A stretch of 64,000 nucleotides of DNA from Klebsiella pneumoniae (GCA_945862145.1 CAMAXE010000017.1:39606-103605); one strand, 5' to 3'; shown: positions 32,936 to 43,403, counted from the stretch's first letter. The notes: generated from the sequence alone by a model not told the origin. Numbers and translations: made by a program.

Positions 32936-32964
32936 CCCAGAGCCCTCAGCCAGCGTCTTCCTGC
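32936..32964. repeat. 29-bp dispersed repeat, copy 2 (contains the purD stop)
   Basis: Identical to 14099-14127. Here it encodes the last residues of PurD (EDAG) and the TGA, and runs on into the space behind the gene. Confidence 0.75.
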
Positions 32965-34244
32965 TCGCGCTGCACCGCGCGGTAGCCGATATCCCGACGG
33001 TAGAAACCACCCGCCCAACTGATCGTCGCGCAGCGCTTATAGGCGCGTGACTGCGCCTCGGCCACGCTCGCGCCCAGTGCGGTCACGCAGAGCACGCGCC
33101 CGCCACTGGTGACGACCTTATCGTCTGCGAGCGCGGTGCCCGCGTGGAAGGTCTTGCAGTCCTCGCCGTCGGGCAGGTCGAGCCCCTCGATCACCGTGCC
33201 CTTGGCATACGCATTCGGGTAGCCACCCGCCGCGATTACCACGCCCAAGGCGGGGCGCGGGTCCCAGGCAGCCTCTACCGTGTCGAGTCGCCCGTCGATC
33301 GCGGCATCGCAGAGCGCGGTGATATCCGAGAGCAGCCGCATCAGCACCGGCTGGGTCTCGGGATCGCCGAAACGGCAGTTGTACTCGAGCACTTTGGGTG
33401 TGCCGTCGGGCTGCACCATCAGACCGGCGTAGAGAAAACCCGTGTAGACGTTGCCCTCGGCCGCCATGCCCCGCACGGTTGGCCAGATCACCTCGTTCAT
33501 GGCGCGATCATGCACCGCCTGCGTGACCACCGGTGCCGGCGAATAGGCGCCCATGCCGCCGGTATTGGGGCCCTTATCGCCGTCATCGCGGGCCTTGTGG
33601 TCCTGGCTGGTGGCGAGCGGCAGCACGTTCTTGCCGTCTACCATCACGATGAAGCTCGCTTCCTCGCCGCGCAGGAATTCCTCCACCACCACGCGACTGC
33701 CGGCAGCCCCAAAGGCATTGCCCGCCAGCATGTCGTGCACGGCGCTGATGGCCTGCTCTACGGTATCGGCAAGGATCACGCCTTTGCCTGCCGCAAGTCC
33801 GTCGGCCTTCACCACGATGGGCGCACCCTTGGCGCGGATGTAGGCCTCGGCCGGCGCGATCTCGGTGAAGGTCTGGTACTCCGCCGTGGGAATCCCGTGG
33901 CGCGCGAGAAAATCCTTGGTGAAGGCCTTGGAGCCCTCGAGCTGCGCGGCGCCCTGCGTGGGGCCGAAACAGCGCAGGCCCTCGGCACTGAAGTGATCGA
34001 CGATGCCGCCGACCAGCGGCGCCTCGGGGCCGATGATCGTGAGACCGACGCCATTGGCCTTCGCGAACGCGGCGAGCGCGGCGAAGTCCATGACGTCGAT
34101 CGCGACGTTGCTGACACCCGCCTCGCGCGCGCTGCCGGCGTTGCCCGGTGCCACGAACACCTGGCCCACCCGCGGGCTCTGCGCCACCTTCCACGCCAGC
34201 GCGTGTTCGCGCCCTCCGCCACCTACGATCAGTACGTTCATCAT
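32946..34244 (-). CDS. purD: Phosphoribosylamine-glycine ligase (GAR synthetase)
   Basis: 432 aa from the first of two adjacent ATG codons (34244 or 34241) behind GGAGGGG. ATP-grasp enzyme: [18 protein letters not shown] at the start, [31 protein letters not shown] and [19 protein letters not shown]. It joins phosphoribosylamine and glycine in purine synthesis. It follows purH by 41 bases, and the two are adjacent in many gammaproteobacteria. The last codons lie inside a 29-bp repeat found elsewhere in the window. Confidence 0.95.
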   Translation of the reverse strand: MMNVLIVGGGGREHALAWKVAQSPRVGQVFVAPGNAGSAREAGVSNVAIDVMDFAALAAFAKANGVGLTIIGPEAPLVGGIVDHFSAEGLRCFGPTQGAAQLEGSKAFTKDFLARHGIPTAEYQTFTEIAPAEAYIRAKGAPIVVKADGLAAGKGVILADTVEQAISAVHDMLAGNAFGAAGSRVVVEEFLRGEEASFIVMVDGKNVLPLATSQDHKARDDGDKGPNTGGMGAYSPAPVVTQAVHDRAMNEVIWPTVRGMAAEGNVYTGFLYAGLMVQPDGTPKVLEYNCRFGDPETQPVLMRLLSDITALCDAAIDGRLDTVEAAWDPRPALGVVIAAGGYPNAYAKGTVIEGLDLPDGEDCKTFHAGTALADDKVVTSGGRVLCVTALGASVAEAQSRAYKRCATISWAGGFYRRDIGYRAVQREQEDAG

Positions 34245-34285
34245 AAATCCCCTCCGCCCCCGCTCGCGTCTCAAGGCGAAAACCC

Positions 34286-35857
34286 TCAATGCCGGAAATG
34301 CCGCATCCCCGTGAACACCATCGCCATGCCGTGTTCGTTGGCCGCCGCGATCACCTCCTCATCGCGCATCGAGCCGCCGGGCTGGATGACGGCGCAAATG
34401 CCCGCGGCCGCCGCGTTGTCGATGCCGTCGCGGAACGGGAAAAAAGCGTCAGAGGCCATCACCGCGCCGCGTACGGCAAGGCCCGCGTGTTCTGCCTTAA
34501 TGCCGGCGATACGCGCCGAGTTGACCCGGCTCATCTGGCCGGCGCCCACGCCGATGGTGCGGGCATCCCGCGCATAGACGATGGCGTTGGACTTCACGAA
34601 CTTCGCTACTTTCCACGCGAACAGCAGGTCGCGCATCTCGCCCTCGGTGGGCGCACGCGCGCTCACCACCCGCAGCTCCGCGTGCAGGGCGAGATCCGCA
34701 TCCTGCACCAAGAGCCCGCCGGTGACCCGCTTGTAGTCGAGGCGCGACTGCGGCTCGGCCGGCCAGTTACCACAGACCAGCAGACGCACGTTCTTCTTGG
34801 CCGCGACGGCCTCGATAGCGTCTGCCGTGGCCGATGGCGCGATGATCACCTCGACGAACTGGCGGTCGACGATCAGCTCTGCGGTGTCGGCGTCCAGTTC
34901 GCGGTTGAAGGCGATGATCCCGCCAAAAGCCGACTCGGTGTCGGTGGTCCAGGCGTGCTCGTAGGCCTCGCGAGCCGTGGCGGCGGTGGCCACGCCGCAG
35001 GGGTTGGCGTGCTTCACGATCACGCAGGCAGGGGCGTCGAATTGTTTCACGCACTCGAGCGCGGCGTCGGTGTCGGCGATGTTGTTGTAGGAGAGCTCCT
35101 TGCCCTGCAGCTGCCGTGAGGTGGCGATGCTCGTCTCGCCCGGGCGGTGCTCCACGTAGAACGCGGCGCTTTGATGCGGGTTTTCGCCGTAGCGCATTTC
35201 CTGGGCCTTGCGGAACTGCGTGCTGAAGGTCCGGGGGAAGCGCGTGGGCTCCCCGGTGGTGCGACAGCCGAGGTAATTGGCAATGGCGCCGTCGTAGCGG
35301 GCGGTGTGCTCGAAGGCCTTCACCGCGAGCTCAAAGCGTGTGGCGAGCGTGGTGCCGCCTTCGGCGTGGAGTTCGGCCGCTACGCCCGCATAGTCCGCGG
35401 CGTCGACCACGATGACCACGTCGCGGTGGTTCTTGGCCGCGGAGCGCACCATCGTCGGGCCGCCGATGTCGATGTTCTCGATCGCGGTGGCGAGATCGCA
35501 GTCGGGGCGGGCGATGGTCTGCTCGAAGGGATACAGGTTCACCGCCACCAGATCGATGGGGACGATGCCATGGGCACCCATGACGGCCTCGTCCTGGCCG
35601 CGCCTGCCGAGGATGCCGCCGTGTACCTTCGGGTGCAGGGTCTTCACGCGACCGTCCATCATCTCGGGGAAGCCGGTGTAGTCGGATACCTCGCGCACCG
35701 CGATGCCGTTGTGCGCCAGCAGCTTGTGGGTGCCGCCGGTGGAGAGGATCTCCACGCCCATCGCGGCGAGCGCGCGGGCGAAATCCACGATCCCGGTCTT
35801 GTCCGAGACGCTGAGCAGCGCGCGGCGCACGGGACGGAGTTCGGTGCTGTCGGTCAT
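34286..35857 (-). CDS. purH: Bifunctional AICAR transformylase / IMP cyclohydrolase
   Basis: 523 aa. N-terminal MGS-like IMP cyclohydrolase domain ([48 protein letters not shown]) and C-terminal transformylase domain ([41 protein letters not shown]). It carries out the last two steps to IMP. It lies 52 bases after fis, so the dusB-fis transcript may run into it. Confidence 0.96.
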   Translation of the reverse strand: MTDSTELRPVRRALLSVSDKTGIVDFARALAAMGVEILSTGGTHKLLAHNGIAVREVSDYTGFPEMMDGRVKTLHPKVHGGILGRRGQDEAVMGAHGIVPIDLVAVNLYPFEQTIARPDCDLATAIENIDIGGPTMVRSAAKNHRDVVIVVDAADYAGVAAELHAEGGTTLATRFELAVKAFEHTARYDGAIANYLGCRTTGEPTRFPRTFSTQFRKAQEMRYGENPHQSAAFYVEHRPGETSIATSRQLQGKELSYNNIADTDAALECVKQFDAPACVIVKHANPCGVATAATAREAYEHAWTTDTESAFGGIIAFNRELDADTAELIVDRQFVEVIIAPSATADAIEAVAAKKNVRLLVCGNWPAEPQSRLDYKRVTGGLLVQDADLALHAELRVVSARAPTEGEMRDLLFAWKVAKFVKSNAIVYARDARTIGVGAGQMSRVNSARIAGIKAEHAGLAVRGAVMASDAFFPFRDGIDNAAAAGICAVIQPGGSMRDEEVIAAANEHGMAMVFTGMRHFRH

Positions 35858-35909
35858 GGCGTCGTGAATCCCGGTGAAAGGCGATCGGTGTGGAAGCTGA
35901 GGCTGGCGA

Positions 35910-36224
35910 CTAGAGCAGCCCGTAGCGTTTGAGCTTCTTGCGCAGGGTACCGCGGTTCAGGCCGAGCACGGTGGAGGCTTGCGTCTGGTTATTGCCGGTA
36001 TAGCGGAGCACCGCCTCGAGCAGCGGTGCCTCGACTTCCTGCAACACCATGTCGTAGACATCGGTGACCATCTGCCCGTCGAGCTGGGCGAAGTAGGTGC
36101 CTACAGTGATCTCGACGTGCTGACGCAGCGAGCGGGATTCGGCATCGGCCGGTGGGGTGATGGCAGCGGTGCCCGGCACGGCCATCGCGCGCGCGCGCTT
36201 TCCGGAGACTTTGGATCGGTTCAT
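35910..36224 (-). CDS. fis: Fis-family nucleoid-associated DNA-binding protein
   Basis: 104 aa. The C-terminal helix-turn-helix is clear ([20 protein letters not shown]), and the dimerisation helices before it match Fis ([20 protein letters not shown]). Fis bends DNA and controls rRNA, recombination and growth-phase genes. Its ATG shares ATGA with the dusB stop, the classic dusB-fis operon of gammaproteobacteria, which is one of the better taxonomic pointers in the window. Confidence 0.95.
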   Translation of the reverse strand: MNRSKVSGKRARAMAVPGTAAITPPADAESRSLRQHVEITVGTYFAQLDGQMVTDVYDMVLQEVEAPLLEAVLRYTGNNQTQASTVLGLNRGTLRKKLKRYGLL

Positions 36225-37213
36225 GCCGCGAGCGCCCCCCGCACCAGAGCGTGAGCGGAATGTGCGCGCAAGGCCGCGAGCTGCGCGGCTGCCGACTCGA
36301 TCCGGTTGAACTCGCGCAGGAACGCCGGCGCCTCGCCGGCATCGGCCAGGTACCAGCCCACGTGTTTGCGGGCTATGCGCAATCCCTGGGGTTCGCCGTA
36401 GAACGCGTGCAGGAGTTCAACGTGCTCCAGCAGCAGCGCCTCGATTCGGGCCCGGGAGGGCGCAGCCAGCGCCGCACCGCCGCCGAGTGCGGCATCGATG
36501 CTGCCGCAGAGCCAGGGCCTGCCCTGCGCCGCGCGGCCGATCATCACGCCCGCGGCGCCGGTCTGCGCGAGCACCGCGGCGGCCTGCGTTGCCGAGGCGA
36601 TGTCGCCGTTGGCAAGCACTGGCAGGCGCACGGCCTGCACGATCTCGCGTACCGTCTGGAATTCCGCCTCACCCTCGAAGCGGCAGGCGCGCGTGCGCCC
36701 GTGCACGCTGAGTAGCTGGATGCCGCAGTCCTCGGCGATGTGCGCCACCTGCGGCCCGTTGCGGAGCTCCGGGCCCCAGCCCGTGCGCATTTTCAGCGTT
36801 ACCGGCAGTTCGGGCACTGCGGCCACGACGGCGGAGAGGATGGCCGCCACCAGCGGCTCGTCGCGCAGCAGCGCTGATCCCGCGCCCTTGCCGCAGACGT
36901 TCTTCGCCGGGCAGCCCATGTTGATGTCGATGATGCTGGCGCCGAGATCCGCCTGCGCGCGCGCGGCGTCGGCCATTTGCGCGGGATCGTTGCCTGCAAT
37001 CTGCACCCACAGCAGCCCGAAGCCACCGCGCCCGGCAAGGCGATGACGCGATTTGCGTGTGTCCCACAGGCGGCGGTCGGCGGAGATCATCTCGGCGATG
37101 CCGAGTTGCGTGCCGAGGCTCGCGCAGAGCTGGCGGAACGGCTGGTCGGTCACGCCCACCATGGGAGCGAGCACGACCCGCGTGGCGATGGAATGGGGTC
37201 CGATCTGCAGCAC
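36221..37213 (-). CDS. dusB: tRNA-dihydrouridine synthase B
   Basis: 330 aa. FMN TIM-barrel: VVLAPMVGVTDQPFRQLC at the start, DINMGCPAKNVCGKGAGSAL with the catalytic Cys, LSVHGRTRACRFEGEA, and VMIGRAAQGRPW. It reduces specific uridines of tRNA to dihydrouridine. First gene of the dusB-fis pair; it follows the DUF3426 gene after 123 bases, where a promoter may lie. Confidence 0.95.
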   Translation of the reverse strand: MLQIGPHSIATRVVLAPMVGVTDQPFRQLCASLGTQLGIAEMISADRRLWDTRKSRHRLAGRGGFGLLWVQIAGNDPAQMADAARAQADLGASIIDINMGCPAKNVCGKGAGSALLRDEPLVAAILSAVVAAVPELPVTLKMRTGWGPELRNGPQVAHIAEDCGIQLLSVHGRTRACRFEGEAEFQTVREIVQAVRLPVLANGDIASATQAAAVLAQTGAAGVMIGRAAQGRPWLCGSIDAALGGGAALAAPSRARIEALLLEHVELLHAFYGEPQGLRIARKHVGWYLADAGEAPAFLREFNRIESAAAQLAALRAHSAHALVRGALAA

Positions 37214-37336
37214 GGCTGTCTCGCGTGTTTATAGGGGGAGGACTCGGCACGCAGATGATAGCCCCGGCCACTGCACTGGTGAAGCCTTTACAGTGCGGAT
37301 CACGCCCGAGAAAAACGGCGAGCCGCGTTGGTGTGC

Positions 37337-38179
37337 TCAGTTCCCCGACAGTTCGGTGAGGCGCAGCTCATAGTTGGTGGCCTGTTCGCCGGGATCCGGC
37401 ATCGCGAGATGTACGCTTACCGGCTTCCCGGGTTGCATCGTCCCCTCGCGCAGGGCCGCGCCGTCCAGGTACTCCTCGGGCTGGAATACCCGCGTCATTA
37501 CCGGATTGCCCTGGATGTCGGAGAAGCCAAGCTCAAGCCCCGGGAAAGCCTGGGGAAACACCGCCTTGTTCACGATCACCGCCGCGAGCAGCAGCAGGCC
37601 AGGACGCGCCGGGTCCGGACGCACCAGCAGCCCGTCGCTGCGAATGCGGCGCAGGTCGCGATAGGGCGGAACCTCGCAGCCGATCACCGCACACAGGCTC
37701 TGATAGCGCGGCCGCCAGCGTGGGTCCTGCATGCCCTGCGCACGCCCGAGCCAGAGCTGCTGGACCAACACCAGCAGGAGCGCTACGAGGATGCCTGCCA
37801 CCCAAGCGAGTCGCCGCTGGCGGCGGCCGGGGTCGGTGCGCGTCCGGCCCTGCAGCTCCACCGGCACTTGCGCCACGGTTGCCTCGACGATGACTCTCGC
37901 CAAGGCAGGCGTACCGGGGCTCTCTGGTGGCGGCGGGGAGGCTGGCGCAGGCGTGGGCCTTTCGCCTTTGATCAGCCCGGTGCTGTGGTCCTCATCGATG
38001 CTCGCCGGTGTTGGCTCGCTGTCGCTGTCGTGGCCGTGCGGTGCGATTGCATGCTCGCGGGCGTCGAATACCGTGTCGCAGCCACCACAACGCACCCGTC
38101 CGCCGGCAGCCTCGAGCTGCGCCTGCGCTACCCGGAACGAGGTTCCACAGCCCGGGCAGGCGCTTTCCAGACCGCTCAC
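37337..38179 (-). CDS. Zinc-ribbon and DUF3426-domain membrane protein
   Basis: 280 aa from the GTG at 38179, which has GGAG upstream and shares GTGA with the prmA stop. The N-terminal MJ0042-type zinc ribbon has two CxxC pairs (CPGCGTSFRVAQAQLEA and VRCGGCDTVFD). Then comes a Pro/Ser/Glu-rich linker, one membrane helix (VAGILVALLLVLVQQLWLG), and a periplasmic DUF3426 domain with YRDLRRIRSDGLLVRPDPA. Commonly found between prmA and dusB in gammaproteobacteria; function unknown. Confidence 0.85.
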   Translation of the reverse strand: MSGLESACPGCGTSFRVAQAQLEAAGGRVRCGGCDTVFDAREHAIAPHGHDSDSEPTPASIDEDHSTGLIKGERPTPAPASPPPPESPGTPALARVIVEATVAQVPVELQGRTRTDPGRRQRRLAWVAGILVALLLVLVQQLWLGRAQGMQDPRWRPRYQSLCAVIGCEVPPYRDLRRIRSDGLLVRPDPARPGLLLLAAVIVNKAVFPQAFPGLELGFSDIQGNPVMTRVFQPEEYLDGAALREGTMQPGKPVSVHLAMPDPGEQATNYELRLTELSGN

Positions 38180-39087
38180 CTCGCCTCCGTGTCCTGTGGC
38201 CCGGGCAGGCGCTGCAGCACGATACGGCACCAGTTGTCGCGGGAAGAGACTTCGGCGCCGCCAAACCAGGGGGCATAGGCCGCGCATACATCCTCGGCCT
38301 GCTCGCGCAGCACCCCGGAGAGCACCGCCCGTCCGCCGGGGCGGGTAAGCGAGGCGAGACGCGGAGCCAGCTCGATCAGGGGCCCGGCCAGGATGTTGGC
38401 CAGCAGCAGATCCGCGGCGCGCGTGGCCTCGAGCAGTCCGGGCTCGCCCACCACCAGCCGCTCGGGGGCGATGTCGTTGCGGTTGGCGTTGTCACGCGTA
38501 GCCGTAAGCGCCTGAGGGTCGATGTCCACGGCGCACACATGGGCGGCGCCCAGCAGGAGGGCTGCGATGCCGAGGATGCCGGAGCCGCAGCCGTAGTCGA
38601 TGACCTGTTCGCCCGCGCGCGCCTGCGTGTCGAGCCATTCGAGGCAGAGTGCGGTGGTCTGGTGGGTGCCGGTGCCGAAGGCAAGACCGGGATCGAGCCG
38701 CAGGATCACCGCGCCGGGTGCCTCCACCTCGTGGCCGTGCGGACACACCCACAGGCGCTCGCCGCAGCGGATCGGCTGGAAGTGCTGCAGCCACTCCCGC
38801 TCCCAGGGGCGGTCTTCGAGTACCTCCCAGCGGTGCGCCGCCGGCATCGTGCCGCCCAGTTCACCCGTCAGTGTGGCGAGGATGTCCTCGCGGGATGCCT
38901 CGATCTCGAAGAGCGCCGCGATCGCGACCTCGTCCCAGAGCGGCATCTCGCCCACCCCCGGCTCTATCACTTCGCGATCGCCCAGTTCGCCAAAACTCAC
39001 GGCAACGGCGCCTGCTGCATGCAAGGCATCCTCCACGGCAGGAACCTGTGCGGCGGGAGCGGCGAGGTGGAGTTGCAGCCAGTCCAT
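38176..39087 (-). CDS. prmA: Ribosomal protein L11 methyltransferase
   Basis: 303 aa. N-terminal substrate-recognition domain (WLQLHLAAPAAQVPAVEDAL), then the SAM-binding methyltransferase with LDPGLAFGTGTHQTTALCL and VIDYGCGSGILGIAALLLGA, and NILAGPLIELAP as the NPPY-like site. It trimethylates L11 of the large ribosomal subunit. It lies 14 bases after accC. Confidence 0.95.
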   Translation of the reverse strand: MDWLQLHLAAPAAQVPAVEDALHAAGAVAVSFGELGDREVIEPGVGEMPLWDEVAIAALFEIEASREDILATLTGELGGTMPAAHRWEVLEDRPWEREWLQHFQPIRCGERLWVCPHGHEVEAPGAVILRLDPGLAFGTGTHQTTALCLEWLDTQARAGEQVIDYGCGSGILGIAALLLGAAHVCAVDIDPQALTATRDNANRNDIAPERLVVGEPGLLEATRAADLLLANILAGPLIELAPRLASLTRPGGRAVLSGVLREQAEDVCAAYAPWFGGAEVSSRDNWCRIVLQRLPGPQDTEAR

Positions 39088-39101
39088 GGGGCGTGAGGCC
39101 C

Positions 39102-40445
39102 TCAGCTTTTCAGCTTTTTCTCGAGGTAGTGGATGTTCACGCCACCGCGCATGAAGGCCTCATCCCTCACCAGCTGCTGGTGGAGCGGGATGTTGGTGCG
39201 GATGCCATCGACCACGATCTCATCCAGGGCCATGCGCATGCGCAGCAGGGCGCGCTCGCGGTCCTCGCCCCAGGTGATGACTTTGCCGATCAGCGAGTCG
39301 TAGTTGGGGGGTACGGTGTAGCCGCTGTAAAGATGCGAGTCCACCCGCACCCCGGGCCCCCCGGGTGCATGGAAGCGGCTCACGGTGCCGGGGCAGGGCG
39401 CAAAGGTGCGCGGATCCTCGGCGTTGATGCGGGCCTCGAAGGAGTGGCCACGGAAGCGGATGTCCTCCTGCTTCACCGACAGCGGCCGCCCGCTCGCCAC
39501 CAGGATCTGCTCGCGCACGATGTCGAAGCTGGTGATCATCTCGGTGACCGGATGCTCGACCTGCACCCGGGTGTTCATCTCGATGAAGAAGAACGAGCCG
39601 TTCTCGTAGAGGAACTCGAAGGTGCCAGCACCGAGATAGCCTATGTCGATGCAGGCTTTAACGCAGCTCTCGGCAACCGCGCGGCGCACCTCCTCCGGGA
39701 TGCCGGGGGCGGGCGCTTCCTCGAGGACTTTCTGGTGGCGGCGTTGCAGCGAGCAGTCGCGGTCGCCCAGGTGGACGGCGTTGCCTTGGCCGTCGGCCAG
39801 CACCTGGATCTCGACGTGGCGGGGGTTTTCGAGGAATTTCTCCAGATATACCGTGCCGTCGCCGAAGGCGGCCTTGGCCTCCGACTGCGTGACGTAGACC
39901 GAATTCAGCAGTGCCGCCTCGCTGTGCACCACGCGCATGCCGCGGCCGCCGCCGCCGGCAGCGGCCTTGATGATCACGGGGTAGCCAATGGTGCGCGCTG
40001 CGGCGAGCGTGCGCTCGTTGTCCTCGTCTATCGCGCCGTCCGAGCCTGGCACGGTTGGCACGCCGGCCCGTTTCATGGCGGCCTTGGCCGAGACCTTGTC
40101 GCCCATCAGGCGGATCACGTCGGCGGTGGGACCAATGAACACGAAGCCGCTTTTCTCGACCTGCTCGGCGAAATTGGCGTTCTCGGCGAGGAACCCGTAG
40201 CCCGGGTGTATCGCCACGCAGTCGGTGATCTCGGCGGCGCTGATAATGGACGGGACGTTGAGGTAGCTCTGTCCCGAGGGGTTGGGTCCGATGCACACGG
40301 CCTCGTCGGCGAGGCGCACGTGCATCAGGTCGCGGTCGACCTGCGAGTGCACGGCGACGGTTTTGATGCCGAGCTCACGGCAGGCGCGCAGTATGCGCAG
40401 CGCGATCTCGCCGCGATTGGCGATGAGTACCTTGTCGAACAACAT
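39102..40445 (-). CDS. accC: Acetyl-CoA carboxylase, biotin carboxylase subunit
   Basis: 447 aa, the same length as E. coli AccC. ATP-grasp fold with [20 protein letters not shown] at the start, [54 protein letters not shown] and the [13 protein letters not shown] end. It carboxylates the biotin on AccB with ATP and bicarbonate at the first committed step of fatty acid synthesis. 30 bases after accB. Confidence 0.97.
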   Translation of the reverse strand: MLFDKVLIANRGEIALRILRACRELGIKTVAVHSQVDRDLMHVRLADEAVCIGPNPSGQSYLNVPSIISAAEITDCVAIHPGYGFLAENANFAEQVEKSGFVFIGPTADVIRLMGDKVSAKAAMKRAGVPTVPGSDGAIDEDNERTLAAARTIGYPVIIKAAAGGGGRGMRVVHSEAALLNSVYVTQSEAKAAFGDGTVYLEKFLENPRHVEIQVLADGQGNAVHLGDRDCSLQRRHQKVLEEAPAPGIPEEVRRAVAESCVKACIDIGYLGAGTFEFLYENGSFFFIEMNTRVQVEHPVTEMITSFDIVREQILVASGRPLSVKQEDIRFRGHSFEARINAEDPRTFAPCPGTVSRFHAPGGPGVRVDSHLYSGYTVPPNYDSLIGKVITWGEDRERALLRMRMALDEIVVDGIRTNIPLHQQLVRDEAFMRGGVNIHYLEKKLKS

Positions 40446-40475
40446 GCGTTCTCCCGGGCGGTGACGCGCGTGCGC

Positions 40476-40904
40476 TCAGCCGATGCTGACGAGCGGCTGG
40501 TCGAATTCGACGGGCTGGCCGTCCTCGGCCAGGATGGCGGTGATGGTGCCCGCTTTGTCGGCTTCGATGTGGTTCATCATCTTCATGGCCTCGACGATGC
40601 AGATCGCGTCCCCTGCTTTCACGCTCTGGCCCACCTGCGCAAAGGCCGCCGAACCCGGTGACGGGGAGCGGTAGAAGGTGCCGACCATCGGTGAGCGCAC
40701 GAGGTGCCCGGTGGGCTCGGCCGCAGCCGCCGGTGCTGCAGCAGGTGCGTGCGCGGGCATGGCCACATGCTGCGGTGCCGCCACCATCGTCACGTTGCTT
40801 GCGCGGCTGATGCGCACGTATTCCTCGCCTTCGCGAATCTCGATCTCCGTGACGCTGGATTTCTCGATCAGCTGGATCAGTTTCTGGATGGTGCGGGTGT
40901 CCAT
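40476..40904 (-). CDS. accB: Acetyl-CoA carboxylase, biotin carboxyl carrier protein
   Basis: 142 aa from the ATG at 40904, which has AGGA six bases upstream and gives the usual MD-R start; an ATG five codons earlier overlaps aroQ and lacks a ribosome-binding site. N-terminal [20 protein letters not shown], an Ala/Pro-rich linker, then the biotinyl domain with the target lysine in [18 protein letters not shown]. It carries the carboxybiotin between AccC and the transferase. Confidence 0.95.
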   Translation of the reverse strand: MDTRTIQKLIQLIEKSSVTEIEIREGEEYVRISRASNVTMVAAPQHVAMPAHAPAAAPAAAAEPTGHLVRSPMVGTFYRSPSPGSAAFAQVGQSVKAGDAICIVEAMKMMNHIEADKAGTITAILAEDGQPVEFDQPLVSIG

Positions 40905-40915
40905 GTAGCGTCCTG

Positions 40916-41371
40916 TCATGCCGGGTTCTGGGAGGCGCCGATGCGGGCGAGTGCCGCGCGCATCGCGAGTTCGTAGCCGAGGGCGCCGAGGCCGGTGATG
41001 ACACCTGCCGCGACATCCGAAAAATAGGAGTGGTGCCGGAACGGCTCCCGGGCGTGCACGTTCGAGAGGTGCACTTCAATAAACGGGATGCCCACGCCAA
41101 GCAGCGCGTCGCGCAGTGCCACGCTGGTATGTGTCAGGCCGCCGGGGTTCAGGATGATGAAGCTGATCCCCTCGGAACGGGCCGCGTGCACCCGGTCTAT
41201 CAGGACGTGCTCGGCATTGCTCTGCAGGGTCTGGACGTGGTGGCCGGCCGCAACCGCCAGCCCCGCCAGGCGCTGGTTGATGGATTCCAGCGTGTCACGG
41301 CCATAAACAGCCGGCTCGCGGCTGCCGAGCAGATTCAGATTGGGGCCGTGCAAGACCAGGATCGAACTCAT
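40916..41371 (-). CDS. aroQ: 3-dehydroquinate dehydratase, type II
   Basis: 151 aa from the ATG at 41371 (GGAAG upstream). Short type II enzyme: [20 protein letters not shown] with the catalytic Tyr, [20 protein letters not shown], and [20 protein letters not shown] with the catalytic His. Shikimate pathway, third step. The aroQ-accB-accC order is common in gammaproteobacteria. Confidence 0.96.
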   Translation of the reverse strand: MSSILVLHGPNLNLLGSREPAVYGRDTLESINQRLAGLAVAAGHHVQTLQSNAEHVLIDRVHAARSEGISFIILNPGGLTHTSVALRDALLGVGIPFIEVHLSNVHAREPFRHHSYFSDVAAGVITGLGALGYELAMRAALARIGASQNPA

Positions 41372-41541
41372 CGTGGGCTTCCGTTGGGGGCATCCAGGCC
41401 TGCCGTCCACCAGCGCGGAAAGTGGCCGCGTGAGGAGTCTGAAGTCTGACTCAATTTTTGCGGGATATCCAGATTTGACGCCAGATCGCGAATGATCCCT
41501 ACCTGATCGGGCTCATTCGAGGCGCGGAAGGCTGCGGCGAC

Positions 41542-43290
41542 TCAGCGCCCGAGGGCCTCCAGAACCGTGCCCGGGGTGAGCAATTGGGGCAGGACGATCG
41601 GCAGCGCACCCATGCGGGGAGGGTAGTACAGGTAGAGCGGAACGCCGTTGCGGCCGTGTTGCGCCAGGAAGTCGGTGAGTGCTGGATCGGCATTGGTCCA
41701 GTCGCCCTTCAACAGAGCCACCCCCCGGGCCGTGAAGGCTGCACGCACGGCGTCGGTGTCCAGCGCCACCCGCTCGTTGGCAAGGCAGGTGATGCACCAG
41801 TCGGCGGTCACGTTGACGAATACCGGCTTGCCCTCCTGCTGCAGCGAAGCGAGCCGCGCCGCCGAGAAGGGCTCCCAGCCGCCCGCGTCTGCCCGCTGAT
41901 CGGGCGTGCGCGCCTCGAGCAGAGGTGAACTCAGGATGGACAGTGCAGCCGCGAGACTCCCAGCGGCCACCACCCGCCACAGCAGCGCCCGCGTGTGTCC
42001 GCGCGCGCTCTCCCAACTCCACAAGGCGAACGCCAGCAGCACCGCGCCTCCCAGCACCGCGGCCAGCGCGTCGACGCCGCTCTGGCGCCCCAGCACCCAC
42101 AGAAGCCAAACCGCAGCGGCGTACAGCGGGAAGGCCAGCACCTGCTTGAAGCCTTCCATCCAGGCGCCCGGACGGGGCAAACGCCGCAGCAGGCCGGGGC
42201 TGAGCGCGAGCAACAGGAAGGGCAGTGCCATCCCGAAGCCCAGCGCCGCAAAAATGCCCAGAGCTGCCACCGGCGGCTGCGTCATGGCAAAGCCAAGCGC
42301 CGTGCCCATGAAGGGTGCCGAGCACGGGCTTGCCACCACGGCAGCCAACACGCCGGTGAAGAACGAGCCTGCCAGCCCCGCACGGGCGGCCAGCGAATTG
42401 CCGGCACCCATGAGGCCTGCGCCGAGGTTGGTCACACCCGAGAGCCCGAGGCCCATCGCCGTAAAGAGATACGCCAGCGCACCCACGAAAACCGGCGACT
42501 GCAGATGAAAGCCCCAGCCTATCGCCTCGCCCGCTTGCCGCAGCGAGAGCAGCAGCGCGGCCACGCCGAGGAAGCTGAGCATCACGCCAGCGGTGTAGGC
42601 GAGTCCGTGCTCGAGGCGGTCATGCGCGTCGCCGCCCTTCTGCGCGATGCCGAGCACTTTCAGCGAGAGCACCGGGAACACGCAGGGCATCAGGTTGAGA
42701 ATCATCCCGCCCAGCACGGCCAGCAGCACCATGGTGAGCAGGGATCCGCCCGGCGCTGCGAGGGGCGCCGCCGCGGGCTGGGCCGTGCTCGCCGCGGGGG
42801 CATCTGCGGGCAGTTCGGTGACCGTGCCGCGTTCCGGATCCACCGCGAGGCGCTGGGTGCGCGGCGGGTAACACAGGCCTGCATCGGCGCAGCCCTGTGA
42901 TTTCAGCACGATCTCGTGGGCAACGGGCGCGGCAAGCGCGATGGCGAGCTCGAGCTGGCCGCGGTATATCTCGGTGGCGCCGAGGAACTCGTCCTCGTGT
43001 GCCTCGCCCACGGGCCAGGTCGGTGCCAGTGGTCGGGTCGCGCCAGCCTCCGCAACGGCGAGGCTCATGCGGACCTTATAGAGGTAATAGCCCGGGGTGA
43101 TATCCCAGCGCAGACGCAGTTGCCCCTCACCGACCGAGGCCACAAGCGGATAGGCCTGCTCCACGGCCAGGAACTCGGGCTGGCTGGCGCCGAGCAACGC
43201 GGCATTGCCCGCGCTGCCCGGAAACGCATCGCTCGCCCGGGGCGCGAGCGCGGGTAACCACAGGCACAGAAGGACAAGCAGGATTCGCAT
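41542..43290 (-). CDS. dsbD: Thiol:disulfide interchange protein DsbD
   Basis: 582 aa. Signal peptide, then the periplasmic alpha domain with the Cys pair in KSQGCADAGLCYPP. The membrane beta domain has about eight helices, with the conserved Cys in NLMPCVFPVLSLKVLG and ASPCSAPFMGTALG. The thioredoxin-like gamma domain has the CxxC in VTADWCITCLANERVALD. It passes electrons from cytosolic thioredoxin to periplasmic DsbC and CcmG-type proteins. Separated from aroQ by 170 bases. Confidence 0.95.
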   Translation of the reverse strand: MRILLVLLCLWLPALAPRASDAFPGSAGNAALLGASQPEFLAVEQAYPLVASVGEGQLRLRWDITPGYYLYKVRMSLAVAEAGATRPLAPTWPVGEAHEDEFLGATEIYRGQLELAIALAAPVAHEIVLKSQGCADAGLCYPPRTQRLAVDPERGTVTELPADAPAASTAQPAAAPLAAPGGSLLTMVLLAVLGGMILNLMPCVFPVLSLKVLGIAQKGGDAHDRLEHGLAYTAGVMLSFLGVAALLLSLRQAGEAIGWGFHLQSPVFVGALAYLFTAMGLGLSGVTNLGAGLMGAGNSLAARAGLAGSFFTGVLAAVVASPCSAPFMGTALGFAMTQPPVAALGIFAALGFGMALPFLLLALSPGLLRRLPRPGAWMEGFKQVLAFPLYAAAVWLLWVLGRQSGVDALAAVLGGAVLLAFALWSWESARGHTRALLWRVVAAGSLAAALSILSSPLLEARTPDQRADAGGWEPFSAARLASLQQEGKPVFVNVTADWCITCLANERVALDTDAVRAAFTARGVALLKGDWTNADPALTDFLAQHGRNGVPLYLYYPPRMGALPIVLPQLLTPGTVLEALGR

Positions 43291-43403
43291 ACGCGGATTC
43301 TAGGCGCTTTGATCGTGTTGCGGCGAGGAGAATTCACGCGTGGGCCGGCCGTTGCCTATGGCAGAATAACGCCGGGTGTTTTCTGCCTTACCGGAACTTC
43401 CCG

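Larger units (their letters stand above)
32442..32945. other. Control region upstream of the MDR operon, with sequence behind purD
   Basis: About 500 bases. The left third holds the operon promoter and operator F, the middle holds operator G, and all of this is A/T-rich. The right third (32832-32945) is GC-rich. On the minus strand it continues the purD frame past its stop for 37 codons, ending with DPLCYDYRNVKPQAAPALQK and a stop. That looks like the tail of an unrelated lost protein. No complete gene was seen. Confidence 0.6.

Noticed and set aside
38649..40661. Plus-strand open frame of 670 codons opposite prmA, accC and accB
   Set aside because: Antisense of three certain housekeeping genes with no motif or start signal of its own.
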